Positions 36,921-51,100 of a DNA stretch of 64,000 bases are shown in pieces. The DNA lies in NCBI GenBank assembly GCA_027627225.1, contig CM051033.1:15142058-15206057 (forward strand), in the 5' to 3' direction. The notes under the pieces are model-generated. The model was given only the letters and a program-made list of their open reading frames with translations. It searched no databases and was not told the DNA's origin. Source of the stretch: Congeria kusceri (lineage: Eukaryota > Mollusca > Bivalvia > Myida > Dreissenidae). Position numbers and translations under genes: made by a program. Every line of letters starts with the position of its first letter. Position 1 is the first letter of the stretch.

Positions 36921-37735
36921 TAAAGGGTAATCATATTCCATTATATTAATACAATTAATACCAGATCGCTTTGATTTTAAATGTATTATTTACTTTTTTT
37001 CTGAATTATATCTCGCAATTTTCTTGACACTGTACATCTTTCTTTATTATACCTCACTTTTGTCTACAATGATAAATTCCCATTACCCGATAAAGAGATA
37101 TTTTGATTGTCAAAACATTGTCAACCTTTTTGACACGTGACCAAGCGAAAGTGATTGTCAGGTCATGTGACTGCAATGACATTTTGAATGTCATATAAGG
37201 GCAAATTACCGCTACAGGTTTTTTTAGCCAAATCATAAACCGATTGCCTCCCTTGCCGTGGCGTAATAAAATCGTGATGTAACCAATCAATGTTGTAAAC
37301 ACACGATTTGGTTCAAAATTAACTGTAAGAAAAAAGTTTGCAAGTATTTCCGCACATGAAAGAAGATTGAGATATTCTTCAGTCTTGATGGCAGGAATAA
37401 GCATGTGATTTACCTTTTAATCAACTTAATTTTGTTCGGTATAATCACATAAATATCAAATGGCAGCGTTGTTTGACATTGATATAGTCAACCCTCGAAA
37501 CAGAATGTCACCACTCGGCATTCGCCTCTGGTAACATTCTGCCCTCGGGTTTACAATATCAATGTCTAACAGCATTAGGTCTCATGACAATACGGCTTTC
37601 CATACATGTAAACACACATCGAAAACAAAACCAAATATGCACTATTTACTTTTCACAACAATTACTGTAATAAATATTTACGTGAACATTTCTTTTTATC
37701 ACATTCAGAAAGCTGAGTGATTACAATACTATTAA
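36921..37735. other. Intergenic with a small hairpin element
   Basis: No gene is assigned. A 116-residue open frame on the minus strand (37054-37404) has no recognisable motif. 37474-37568 forms a hairpin: arms around GACATTGATATAGTCAACCC and GGGTTTACAATATCAATGTC, with AACAGAATGT / ACATTCTG nested inside. Confidence 0.5.
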
Positions 37736-37736
37736 T

Positions 37737-38046
37737 GTTTGTTTGTTTGGATTTTTCGCCGTTTTTAACAGTACATGTATTTCAGTCATATCACGGTGGT
37801 CAGTTAACCTACTCACACTTTTCCTGGGCAAGCTTCGCCGATCTAAACGGTTGACCAGTACTAAATGCACATACTTATGTCAGTAACTGACAACTGCCCT
37901 ATTTGAATCAGAGGTAGGGGGAGAATGGCCGTAGAAATAATTTCAAGACCAATTCCCACACAAGTTATGTGGCCAGTCTGGGGTTCGAACTGAGGATCCT
38001 CGGATTGACAGTCCAGCGCTCTATCAACTGAGCTAGCCTGACCCGG
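37737..38046 (-). mobile_element. tRNA-derived SINE, copy 5 (minus strand)
   Basis: Reverse complement of the same SINE family. The head near 38046 has GGCTAGCTCAGTTGATAGAG and CTGGACTGTCAATCC (anticodon-like GTC), and B box CAGTTCGAACCCC. The body is the same, and the AAATCCAAACAAACAAAC tail is at the left end. Confidence 0.9.
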
Positions 38047-39178
38047 CATGTAAATATATATGCAATGCAGCTGATACTATACTGATTAATTATTTGCCTA
38101 CAAGCACTAACAGTCTTGTAAGCTTCTTCCTACTTTAGACAATGCCAAACATTGCCCCAGTCAAAGTGAAATAGCAAAAATACACTTTCATCATATATAA
38201 TGCTGTCGTATCAATTGCTATCCATGCATCGGATATGTACTGTGGTACTGAATGCAAGAGGGTACATAACTGTTATTGACGTGTGTGAGTTTTTATTGTG
38301 TCCCTTGTGTGAGTTATTGTGCCATTCCTCATTGTGTACACTGTTCGGCGCGATTTTACTATTGGAATATGTTTCATATCACTATATCGCGTTTTGATTA
38401 TCTGAATATGTTACTATCTTTGTTATGTATTAAACGGTGCTTTGAATATGTTATGCGTTAGAGTTTTGTTTAGTATATATAAAATCTTAAAACAGAAATA
38501 GAGGTGCAAATAAATCAAACATTACGTAATTAACTATCATAAACTTATATTTAAACGATATAGATACATGTACAGAAATACTTTCGACACCTTCTTGAAT
38601 AATTATAATTACAATGAAATTAATAACCTTCGACTGCGAACTTTGGTCATAGAGAACTGTCAAAACAAAGATGTAGCACTGAAGATTTACTAAAATCAAT
38701 ACAGTTAAATAACTTGAGTAATTTTGCAATTAATTATGATCATAATATCTTCCATTTTCTATTGCAAACATTATTAATACACCAAATTTCTTTCTAAAAA
38801 TGTCCTCAATGTTTATATCTACATTTACAACAACTATGTCATTTATTTTTCTGTTGCAGAGACTGTTCTATGTTTCTTTGCCTTGGACAGCCAACTGTCC
38901 TGTGACAAGTTATCCAGTTTTATTGTGTTTTCTTTTTTCATTTTCTGATACCAGCTTTTGCTACTAAGATATGCCGCATTCACATGATTTGTAGAGTCAG
39001 TCATCACGATCTTGTAAAAGTATGAAACTACTGTATCTGCTTAACAATTCTATACCAGATACAATAGTTTCACGCTCAACCCTCGTATTTTTGTATTATT
39101 TGTACGATGATCCGCACAGTTCTTTGATTTTGTACACAACGGTCTGCTGTATTGAACACCAGATGACTTCCTCAGTCA
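38047..39178. other. 3' flank of the HMG gene
   Basis: AT-rich DNA just past the stop codon of the minus-strand HMG gene. It probably contains the gene's 3' UTR: an AATAAA on the minus strand lies near 38842. A short hairpin (39023-39071, GAAACTACTGTATCTG / CAGATACAATAGTTTC) belongs to a family also found near 55224. Confidence 0.45.
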
Positions 39179-42111
39179 CTATTCGTCGTTGTTTCCCTTA
39201 TTTTTTGTTCTAGCATGTCCTTGGCACATGCCATCTTTGCATGTATGACTCTTTGTTGTAGACATTGCCTCTGGTGGCCGATTAACAGTCTGCTTCTCAG
39301 ATTGTGTGTTCGTTGAAGAATTTTCATTTACGTTTTTCGCTAAATACTGTTTCAGAACGGCAAAGCGACCACTCGTTTTAGGCTCCGTAGTTTTGTGCAC
39401 ATTTTCAAGCATGGATCGTATAGCCATTCTTGCAGACAGAGCAGGATGATTCAGGTTCATATATGGAGAATCACATGGAAAAGTTTCATTTAAAACTGTG
39501 TAAGTTCTTGCAAGTTTACACAAAGCCTCAGAATATGACATCTGTGGGTCGACTTGGTGTATTTTGCTATTCACTGAAGGCATCTCTGGAGAATGAATAT
39601 TTTCTAATACATTCGGCGCCATTGACTGAGTGTTTTCACTGCTATTGTTATTGAAAACTTCAGCTCGTACAGGAGGACTTGTTGGGTGTGTCTGATGAAT
39701 TACATCATTTGCTTTAAGGTTATCATTTGCAAAACACTCGTCAAGTATCTGAACATCATCGTCTTCAGCACCACAATCACTGTCGTCATTGATTCTATCA
39801 TGATCTTCATTCTCAGTTACAATGATGAAGCCTTCTATACTGCCTGAAACATCACCATTGACTTCCGGCAAAATTGTAACCGTTGCAGAATCGTCGAACA
39901 GTGTACTTGTGTGTTCAGATTGCTCAACTCTATCAACAAATATCGTTTTAGCTGATTTATTCCTGCTAGAGCAATTGTCACTGTCAAAACTGGTAAAAAC
40001 CATTTCACTGTCACATCTTATTTTAGACCTTTCCCTGTTAAAAGAGGTATCTATGTTCTCTACAAAAACATTGGATGTATTAGTCTTTCTTTGCGTGAAC
40101 TTTGATCCATTTTCAAATGCAGAACTACTGCACGATGTGTCTTCAATGGTCAATGCATGTTTATTTTCATCAGTACCTGAACATGGTGATGACGCAATGG
40201 AATCTTTCATTGCATCAAATATTCCATTGTTTTCATTTTCAACATTATCAACAGCATCAAAATCCTCATTCACTGTTATAATAAAACTATCATCAATATT
40301 TTCATTGCACTCAGTGTTGGCTAAGGGCATAATTCCATTTGAAGTAACGACATAAGTGTTTGCTTGATGACCTTGTTGTGTTAAACGACCTTGTTGTGTT
40401 AAACGAGAGCGAGTCACATTTGTGCAACTGTCATAACCCAAAAAAGCCATATCACATCTGCTCGGGGTAACTGTAATATCTCGAGCATCTGACATGCCAT
40501 CTGTACCATTAACTTGTGTGCAGTTTGGACTTGAGGTACATTGCACTATTTGCAGTTTCAAGCCGTTGTCACTTCGCTGATTGATGTATGGTGCATTCTT
40601 ACATTGCCCAGGAATATTGTGTTCCCTTCTAAACAATGTTTCACTACTTTCCGTTGTTACGATTTTATCAGCAGTTGTGTTGACAATGTCTTCTCCAACT
40701 ACAGCTAGTTTACCGCTGTAAGTTGGATTACAACCGGTGTTGTTGTACACAGCCTCAAAACCTGAATACTCATGGTTTGTTTCTTCACTACTCACTCTGT
40801 CTCCTGATACATGTGGTATATGTCCTTTGTGGTTTGTTTGTGACGATATTTTTTCAATTATTGTATTCCTATGACTTCTGATTTCAGGGTTGGGCACCTT
40901 TTCAATTCGAGTATTAGAAGATTCCGTCATATTGTAAACTTCTGAGGGTTTCTTTCGCTTGATAAATCCATGGTATTCAGAATTAGACCCATGTGAAACA
41001 TTTACTGAATCAGTAGGTGAAATATCTGTCATTCCAATTCCATTGTCAGACACAGCATTGTTTGATCTTTTCCTGCTCTTCGCACGTATGTTTTGTTTGC
41101 AATGGTTCTTCATGTTGTGGCTTAAGTAAGCCTTGACCTTTGTTTTTATATGATCAGGTACAAGTGTTTGATGTTCTATTTTTTGCACACGGTCTCGCGG
41201 TATTTCTTGTTTAAATGGCTTTTTAAGAGGATATTTTCCGGCTTTGATTTGCAAAGTTCCTATATAACTTCTATCAGTATTTGCTTTATCCTTCAGTCGA
41301 TCAGACACATTCGCAGCAATAGAAGATGAGATGGTGTTCATTGTGAGAGCTAATGTTGCTTTCTCAACTCCTGGCAGTAAGGTAGACAATCCGTGCTGTA
41401 AGGATTCTGTGACTGTTTTCTTTAGAACCTCAACATTCATTTCACCTTTGGAAAATAATCTTATTGAAATAGACGCATCCTCATTTGACAATGGTCGGGT
41501 TATATTAAGCGAGGATTTCTCACTTCGCATATGCTTGTTTTTTGTTTTATCCACAGGCGTAGACTGACATGAAATAGATCCACCATCAACTTGCTTTACT
41601 GAAAAGTTTTCAAAAAATGGATTTCCATCTGAACCAGTAAATGAGATATTACAATCAAAACGTTGTTCATTAAAGCCACCAGACACGCATGCTGGGAAAG
41701 TGGACGTGTAATCCGAGTTTTGGGATGGAAGCAGACTGCCTATTGTTTCCATGTTTACGTCACTCATGCTTCCTGTGCAAAAATTGGTACCCGTTGAATG
41801 CAAGTTTTGTTGAAATTTTTTAGCAATGAACTGGCCAATGAGATTCATGCAGCTATTATTTTCGGCTACCGTATTCTGCACATGGCTATTTTCTGAAAGT
41901 TCACCAGGAGAGATTCCATTCGGATATTGTTTGAGTGGCTGCCCTATTGAAACTGCATTTCCTTCCACCTTGCTGATGGTAAGTCCAAAATTATTGGTAT
42001 CCTCCAGCAAATTTCTGTGTGTTTGCAGTTGAATATCCTCATCACAAGGCTCAGTGTCAAGAAGAATCGGCGTCTCTTTGCTTCCAGATGGTCGAAGGGA
42101 TTGGTTTAAAA
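39179..42111 (-). CDS. HMG gene terminal exon: long disordered tail
   Basis: Acceptor TGTTTATTTCAG at 42112. T/TT completes Phe, then LNQSLRPSGSKETPILLDTE. The exon is open for 977 codons including the stop (GNNDE then TAG at 39179). It is Ser/Thr/Asn-rich, with a helix-prone segment (KKTVTESLQHGLSTLLPGVE), a basic stretch (KQNIRAKSRKRSN), a short LTQQGRLTQQG duplication, an acidic DDDVQILDE motif (39737-39766) like a SUMO-interaction motif, and a C-terminal helical region (MSYSEALCKLARTYTVLNET). Function unrecognised. Confidence 0.9.
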
Positions 42112-45100
42112 CTGAAATAAACAAGACACTGAGTTTGATAAACACACATGCACCCGGCTAGAGCTGGACAGCCTATTTGAATTATTCTAAGTCTGAATTA
42201 GATCAAGGTAAAAGTATGGTTAGGTGATATGGGTTGATTGGGAATGGTCACAAGCAATAACTGTTTAAGTATCCAAGTGCTGAAGTAAGCGGTGCAGGTG
42301 CTAGACAAAACTGTAAAATCTAATTAACCAAGAAATAGCCCATTTCAATTATTCTTAGTCCAAATTAGGTCAAAAGGCCAAGGTCAAAGTGAGGTTGGGT
42401 GATATGGGTGGATTGGGAATGGTCATAAGTTACAACTGTTTACATATCCAAGTAAGCGGTGTTGGTGCTAGACGAAACGGTAAAATCTAGTTAACCAAGA
42501 AATGGCACTTTTGAATTATTATAAGTCAAATTAGGTCTAGGTCAAAGTGAGGTTCAGTGATACGGGTCAATAGGGAATGGTCATAAGCAACAACTGCGTA
42601 AGTATCCAAGAGTTGTAGTAAGAGGTGATGGTGCTAGACGAAACGGTAAAATCAACTTAACCTAGAGCATAGAGCATTAACTTAAGCATTTATAATTAAT
42701 TGGCTAAATTTATCAGCAATTGTGTAGTCTACTGTTAAAATACTTTTCTTCAGATACATCTTTAGTAAAATAGTATCCTTAATTTATAATAACTTAAAAA
42801 TGTGTTCTACATGTATTTGACGTATGGTTGGTGTTTTAATTGTTAGTTATACACATATTATTTATTATTTTTGACTTAAAGACGTTCGCAACAAAAAGAA
42901 AATAATTGTGATTATTTCTCCTTTTGCTTCATTTTTTCTTTATTTTATATAGGTTACTGTATACTAATTTCATCTCTAATGTCCATTCAAAATAAATATT
43001 TTTAATAGTATAAGTTCATAAAGCATATATAATAATCAAAAACACACTTATGCAATGTGTTTCCAAACAAATTAGTTCAGAAATGATCCATTAAATATCT
43101 CCATTCTATTGATTACGTTGTTTATGTATGTTAAAACAAAACAGGAAAATGGCTACACAGGTACCCTATATGAAATCTAATATTTCCCCCAGAAGTTTGG
43201 TTAGTCATTCTTTTTATTAATGTTTTGGTGTAAGTATACATTGATGCATGTATGTGCGAAATTTTAAGAAAATCTTTCGTTTCAAACAAAATATGCATTT
43301 GATACAAATGAAGTTTCAGAAAGCATTATAAGTTCCCATTTGACATACTTAAATGCCCAGCCAAATTCATTATTTTAGCAGTAAATGTAGGTAAAGCGTT
43401 TTTATTATCAACATACACTTGTATATTGCCAAACCAAGCATGTACAAACATATCAGTTGAAAAAAATACATAACCCTGTTTGAAAAATAACTATCCTATA
43501 TACTTAAAACATTGATAAAAATCCAAACTGAAAAAGGGGCTTCGACAGGTACCGTGACCCCTATTTTTTAAGACTGTTTTAGTTTCAGATTACAATGACG
43601 CATGTATGTGGGATCTTTTAACAAAATCAGTTGTTTGGAACAAAATATATTCGTATCTTTGTTAAATGATTGATGCTTTTACAGGCATATTTAATGCATA
43701 ATTAACCTCGTTAAGAGTCCATTACAAGTAATTTGTTTAATGATAACTGTAGATAAAGCGCGTTTTATCATTAAACTGCACTTGTATATTGCCAAACGAA
43801 ACATTTAAAAAAAGATGTATTTAAAAATCTCCATCTTTATTTGAATAAAAACGCTTTTATTATTGAACATTCTACGTAACACAAACTGAAAAAAGGCGTT
43901 GACAGGTATCGTATTCAAAATTCAATATTTCCTGAAAAAGGCCGGTGACCCCTATTTTTATGACTGTTTTAGTTTTAGGATACATTGATGCATGTTTGTG
44001 CCAATTTTTAAGAAAATCTGTCGTTGGAAAGAAAATGAAAGAAATGGTTGCGAACGTCTTTAACTCTAAAAGGATTCACAAATTTATGTGTGATATAAGA
44101 ACCATCACTTTTCAGAAATATTAAACTTAGAGATGTTAAGCGGGCTTTTTGCATATTTTTTTAAATTCTTTTCCATATTTTTAAACCAAAAACAACATTA
44201 AATGAACCCTATAACCTAAATTTCAATGACACCTTAATCTTACCAAACTTTGATTTTAAACGTATTATTTACTTTTTCTGAATTATATCTTTGATTAAAA
44301 AAAATTAAAACAATGGAATGTTATAGTAATACACAAACTGGGCAAGTTTAGTCCAGATAATTGGATGAGACATGAAACAGGGGCAGTAACTCTGGGGATT
44401 CTGGTTTGACTCAAGCTTATTTTCTAACTAGTCCATCATCTGGTCATATTAATTGTCATACACAAAGTTTAACATGTGTAAATTTGGTTGATACTGAAAT
44501 CAAACTGAAGTATCTCTATTGCACAGTTATTTTTTAATTTTGTGAATAAAGCATTTGGGCAATAACTCTAGTGTTCCTGGTCTGATTTGCCCCATTAACT
44601 TGTCTGAGACATTATTGGTAATACGAGAACCCAAACTGCGCCTATTATTTCAAGATTTAGTAAACAAGAGGTTTAAGATGGCCCTGTGTCGCTCACCTGA
44701 GTTTAAGCATCATAATGGTTTGTAAAAATGTATTTGCATGTACACAGATGTCTAAAGTTTAATGCTGACAACATATAATAACGATGGGCCACTGGTGACC
44801 ATGGTTTAAAGAAACACAATTATGTGAAGACATTTGGTAGAGGGTCACCAAAGGAACATTACTTTGCAATTATTTCGAAATCCAGCAAGTGGTTTCCGAC
44901 AAGAAGATTGTCAAAGTTGCTACATAACCATACACAGTCAAACTTCTCCAGCCTCTAACCATGTTTTTTAATGAATAACATTTTCTGAAGGAATTTGGTA
45001 GAAAGTATTTTTAAAGTTTACAAGTTTTTTAAGCTTTTGGCTGAGTATTCCAGATAATACTTTGAATTGAAACAATCTGATAAAGGACCACCCCAGGTAC

Positions 45101-48100
45101 ATTCCTGCCATAGTTTCAGAGAAGTTGTTTGAAGTTTGTGAGATCAGGTGAGCTAAAAATAACGCAATGGTTTAGAGCATTTGGATGACAGACGATGCTG
45201 ATTAGGTCCGCTTTACCAAAAGTTGCTTTATGTGCTCAGGTGAGCTAACAACAATCTAAAGGAAAATGAAAACGGAGGGGGGGGGGGGGGGGCAAAAATA
45301 CACAAGAGGAGCATGGGCGCTCAAACGCGATTGCCATTTGAAGGAATCTGGTAGTCAGGCAAGGAAAATTCCTTTGAAATTATTTTGAAATCCAAACTGT
45401 GGTTTCTGAAAATATATTTGTTTTAATTTTTATTAAAGCTAAAGAGGAAAACTGCCTTGCCCCAAGCGACCATGGTTTTAATAAATCAAAATACTTTAAA
45501 GGAATTAGGTCATACTATGAACATTTCTGTAAATTACTTCTGAAATCCAGCAATGGTTTTCAGACAAGAAGATTTTCAATATAGCCATACAAGGAGGACT
45601 TTGGTAGACAGTCATCGAAGGAACCTTTCTGTGAAATTATACTGGTAATTAAAGTCAGCCAGTGGTTCATGCCAAAAAGTCCAATAAGTTTAAGTAAACT
45701 GTTGACAATGCATGACAGACGACGAGCGTTGAGCTACCACAGTTGCGCACCCTTGAAAACGTTAAGCTAAGCCGAACTAAAGTACAGACAAATGTTCACA
45801 TACATTTGGCGATCATTTCTTGTTGCTGTTTGAACTTGCACGCCTCCATCTCCCGCTTACAGCGCTTCTTGTCGATGGCCGCTGCCTTGATCATTTCTTG
45901 GTGCTGTTTGAACTGTTTATACGCCTCCATCTCCCGCTTATAACGTTTTTTGTCCATGGCCGCTGCCTTGTAGTATTTCTGAATAGACAAAAAACATAAT
46001 TAAAGGGATTATGTCATCGAAAAGGGCCACAATGGGGAAATGTCTTCAAACAAGAGGGCCATTATGGCCCAAAGCGCTCACCTGAGTCTGAGAACAATGG
46101 CGACCATTAGGGATGCAACAGGTACCCGTAAATACCCACATTCTCGGTACTATTAAAACCCATTTCGCATGGCATTAACATATAGGGGCGATACAAAAAA
46201 ACCTCTAAAAAATTACATAAAGAGCTTATGATTGGATACTACCATCTTTTTTTTACGTACCGGTATATGTTTTAATTAAAAAAATTAATTATTTATTAAC
46301 ACCAGAACACAGACTGATTTGATGTCAGTTCAACTTTGCATATCAGTGATTGACATATTGTTCTGTAGTGTTGTTTTCAAAAATGTTTTAAATGTTTTTG
46401 CAACGAAGTCCATAAGCAATGCTAAACCTTTACGGGTTCAAAACTGGTACTTACAGTGACACTCTATAGTTACTACACTCTACGAAACCTTCCTAAATAT
46501 CATCATAATGGCACCATATAAATGTATCAAACCAAGTAGATTATTCTCGCTTTGTGGGCCCGTCAAGCTCAGTTGGTAGAGCGCTATACTCTCAATCAAG
46601 GGTTCTCGAGTTCGAGCCCCAGCCCGGCCACAAAACTTGTGTGGGGATTGGTAATGAAACAATTTGTACGGCCATTCTCCCCCTACCTCTAATTCAAGTA
46701 GGGCAGTTGTCATTTACTGGCATAAGAATGTGCACTTGGTACTGGTAAACCGCTTAGATCGGCTTAGTTTGCCCAGCAAAAGTTTGAGTAGGTTAACTGA
46801 CCGCCATTATATCACTGAATGACTGGTAAATAAGGTGAAAAATCCAAACAAACAAACAAACTTTCCAAATGTACTCAAGGAGAAGGAAATTTCTAGGTTA
46901 CATAGGAATACTTATTGTTAACATGAACAACCATACAACTATCAATATTGTCAGATTAAATTATTAATAACTATAAAACCTTTTAGTTGTTTTGTGTAAA
47001 AACTTACTAATAATTTTGAGTCAATGACACCCACAGAGACAAACTTTCCAAATGTACTCTTTGGAAAAGGGAAAAATCTATGTTATATAGGAATACTCAT
47101 TGTTAACATTAAGAACCATGCACCTATCAACATTGTCAGATTAAATCATAAATAACTATACAACCTTTTAGTTGATTTGTGTAAAAACTTACTACATGTA
47201 ATAATCACACCAATTTTGAGTCAAAACAATGTAGAAGTATTTTTCAATTAAGGAGAAATAATAAATCTGCTTCAAAAATCATGTAAAAAGATTTACTCGA
47301 GTTCCCAAAATCCCAATTCAAATGTATAAGTCAGTCCAAAAGTTACATGATTAAATGATACTGAATAAGTTACTAACTAAACGTCCAAAAACTACAGAAA
47401 ATAATTAACCCTTTCAGCCACTAGATCACATGATATTAAACCTATATTCTGATTGCTTGTTTACAACATGACTTTTAGCTATTGTTGTTTACATCTTTTT
47501 CCTGAATGGATGCCAAGACAGTGGAAAAATTTACTGCTGCACACATAACCAAAATATGCGTCAGAAGCAGGCTATACATGTATTGCTCACCTATGTGTAA
47601 TGATGCTGATCTAAAATAGAAGTATCATGTTGACTCAGAATGTTGTATTGATTTTACTGATAAGAAAACTCCACTATCTGGGTTATATCTGTGACTAAAG
47701 GGAAATAACACATTTATGGCACTTATCTTCCTGATACTGCATTTACCTCCCTTTACCAGGTGAGTTATTCGGGAATAGATGTATTTGGGGCAAAAAAGGG
47801 ACAATAACTCTGGTGTTCCAGGTCCGATCGGGCCCATTATCGACCTCGTCCAAGATTTTATGGTCATACACAAACTGTGCAAGTTTGGTCATGATTGAAT
47901 AAAAAAATGTAGTCGTTATCGCGATAACGGTCCAAATTGTCAACGGCACACTGGCGAAGTACGACGCCGGAGAGGTCCCCTATACCAATAGCTCACCGAG
48001 CACTTCGTGCTCAGGTGAAATAAAAATCTGAAATTTACATATTAATACTGGCATATAATAACGGTTAAAACAGGGTATATATGATGGGAAAAGAGTGAAC

Positions 48101-51100
48101 ATATTCCGAGATAAAAAACAATTTATAATATGGGTTGTGTATGTTTGGCCCTTTTCCAGTTTACATTTTGACGTTAGAGTTGTGAGCATTTTGTGTAACC
48201 ATAGTTTACAACGAGACCTTACCAAGCATGATAGTGCAGTTGGTTAAAGCACTGTCTACTGTCATTTCTTCGTATGGCTCCAAAGTCGATAACCACTTGG
48301 GGTTATACATTTTTGAGGCTTTTTGCTAATTTGTTTTTATCAAATATCTTATTGTGTATTATATTACTTTTATTTATTTAATGCGCATGTCTTAGTAAAG
48401 CGCATTTCTATCAAATCATATAATTTATAGTGCAATTGGAGGCGAATTTTTCGCTGACATAGTCCCTTTAGAGGGAGTTATTTGCACATTTTCATATTTT
48501 TAATAAATGTCTTAAAATGCCATAACTTCAGTAACTAAATCATATGGGCTACAAAAATGCATATTCCCTGTCAAAGGAAGCATTTAACAAGTGGGTTAGA
48601 AAATTGTCACAAAGAAGCTTTTGCCAATGTCAATATCTAATCGTTTTTAATTCTAATCGTTTTCATCGTTTCAGGAATGGACGGTCATTATAGAATTCTC
48701 GGAGAGAATTGCTTTTGTTTTTTCAGACCACTTAAATAAGATTACAACATAGACTTAAGGAATTATTTTTAAATTTATTATAGTTTATTGGCAAATAAAC
48801 AAGAGGGCCAAGATGGCGCTTGATCTGTCACCTGAGTGTAAAGCATCATAATGGCTTTTAACAAGAAGGTTGTTTAAGATGTCAATATAGCCATATAAGG
48901 AAAACTTTCTCGCCCCCTGGTGGCCATTATTTTAATGGATTTCCAGGAATTTGTTAGAGGGTCACCCAAGGAACATTTATGTGGAATAACTTTGAAATCC
49001 AGCTGGTTTCAGACAAGAAGATTTTTAAAGTTTTCAGTAAAGCAATATAATGAAAACTGCCCCATCCCCTGGTGACTATGTTTTTTAACGAATCAAAATG
49101 ATTTGAAGGAATTTGGTAGAGGGTCACCCAAGGAACATTTCTGTGAACACTTTTCAAATCCAGCCAGTGGTTTCTGACAAGAAGATTTTTGAAGTTTCCA
49201 GTTTTTAAGCTTTTGGTTGCCATGCCAACAAGAGATTTTAATATATTCAAATAAATTAACGGAATTTGTTAAAGGACCATCCCAGGACCATTAATGCCGA
49301 GTCTGGTTACAATCCGCATCAAAACGACAAAGAGTTTTTTATTGGCAGATACAAAAATAATAATGCGAAAATTAGTTCTATTCTAACACGATTTCGACAA
49401 ATATTTTTGCAATTGTAATTGGAACTACGTCTTACTATGCTGCGCTCAGAATGGGGACTTCTTTTTGCGTTGTTTATTGGGTAGTTGAGCAACGATAATT
49501 TTGCTCCTTGTCTATTGAAAAAATCAGCGAGTATCATGTTAGAATGACATATATAACATAGTTACCTGCTTCTCACGCCAGAACAGCTCAATCCACTCAT
49601 TTTCAATGATGGCAACATGCTCGTCATATGACACACTCGTGTTTTGACATTGTTCTCGCCTCTCTTGTGAAAAACTATTTTAAACAAATAATAAGATACA
49701 AAAATTACTAGTAGTCTAATATTATTTTTTTTCTCTGCTCATTGCACGGTGTTATCATGCAAATATCTAATAGACATTTATTCTGTTACATGCAGATATC
49801 TATTGAACTTATTTTCAAGCAGGGTTCCTATTCATGAAATATCTTGGAAGTTTCTTAACTTAATTGTGCTTACAGAAAAAAATGCTGATGATTTTGTTTT
49901 GAATTTGAAATGTTTGGTTAACTGAAAGTGCAAATGTTCAGTTTTACAACCAAATGGGTAATAAAGCCCCCCCCCCCACACACACACACACTGTTCACCT
50001 AGTTCTGTAGATTCAAAATCATTATCATGAGTCGATTCAATTTGGAACATGTCAACATCAAGCACATGGCACCTACACAAGCTTATCAAGTGTTGTAACA
50101 TTTACACCCTCATTTTTCCCCCTCTCAAGACCCATGTCAACATCAAGCACATGGCACCTACACAAGCTTATCAAGTGTTGTAACATTTACACCCTCAATT
50201 TTCCCCCTCTCAAGACCCATGTCAACATCAAGCACATGGCACCTACACAAGCTTATCAAGTGTTGTAACATTTACACCCTCATTTTTCCCCTTCTCAAGA
50301 CCCATGTCAACATCAAGCACATGGCACCTACACAAGCTTATCAAGTGTTGTAACATTTACACCCTCAATTTTCCCCCTCTCAAGACCCATGTCAACATCA
50401 GGCACATGGCACCTACACAAGCTTATCAAGTGTTGTAACATTTACACCCTCAATTTTCCCCCTCTTAAGACCCATGTCAACATCAGGCACATGGCACCTA
50501 CACAAGCTTATCAAGTGTTGTAACATTTACACCCTCAATTTTCCCCCTCTCAAGACCCATGTCAACATCAGGCACATGGCACCTACACAAGCTTATCAAG
50601 TGTTGTAACATTTACACCCTCAATTTTCCCCCTCTCAAGACCCATGTCAACATCAAGCACATGGCACCTACACAAGCTTATCAAGTGTTGTAACATTTAC
50701 ACCCTCATTTTTTCCCCCTCTCAAGACCCATTAACCTGAGGGGACAAATCGATGTTTTTGACTAATAAGTATGACCTATTTATTTTAACTAAATTGGATC
50801 AAAAGCAAGTGCCTTTTTGAAAAACTTCTGAGTCTGTTAAATAATAAATACATGTACATTTGTGAATTAACTTTACCATGATGCTAAAATATCTGGCTCA
50901 TGTTTATTTTGAACCCAAAATGAGCCTCGACCCATGTTACATGTATATACAACGGCACCTGAGTCATCTACCTAAAAAAAGCAGATTGTGGTGGCTTCGG
51001 CATATCAGTGTCCCTCTGAGTTGCATGGCCTGAAATTGAAAACAACTATATCTAGTATAGACAAATCTGGTACTATGTAAAGTAAAATGTATATGTTAGG

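Noticed and set aside
37054..37404. 116-residue minus-strand open frame
   Set aside because: No recognisable motif, no splice or promoter context, and it lies among dispersed repeats; probably chance.
39822..40355. 177-residue plus-strand frame
   Set aside because: Antisense shadow of the long HMG terminal exon.
48215..48310. tRNA-like A box (AGTGCAGTTGGTTAAAGCAC)
   Set aside because: The expected B box is too degenerate and no SINE body follows; at most a decayed tRNA-derived fragment.
50131..50731. Possible CRISPR-like array because of regular 85 bp spacing
   Set aside because: The whole 85 bp unit is repeated with no unique spacers, and the setting is a eukaryotic intron.
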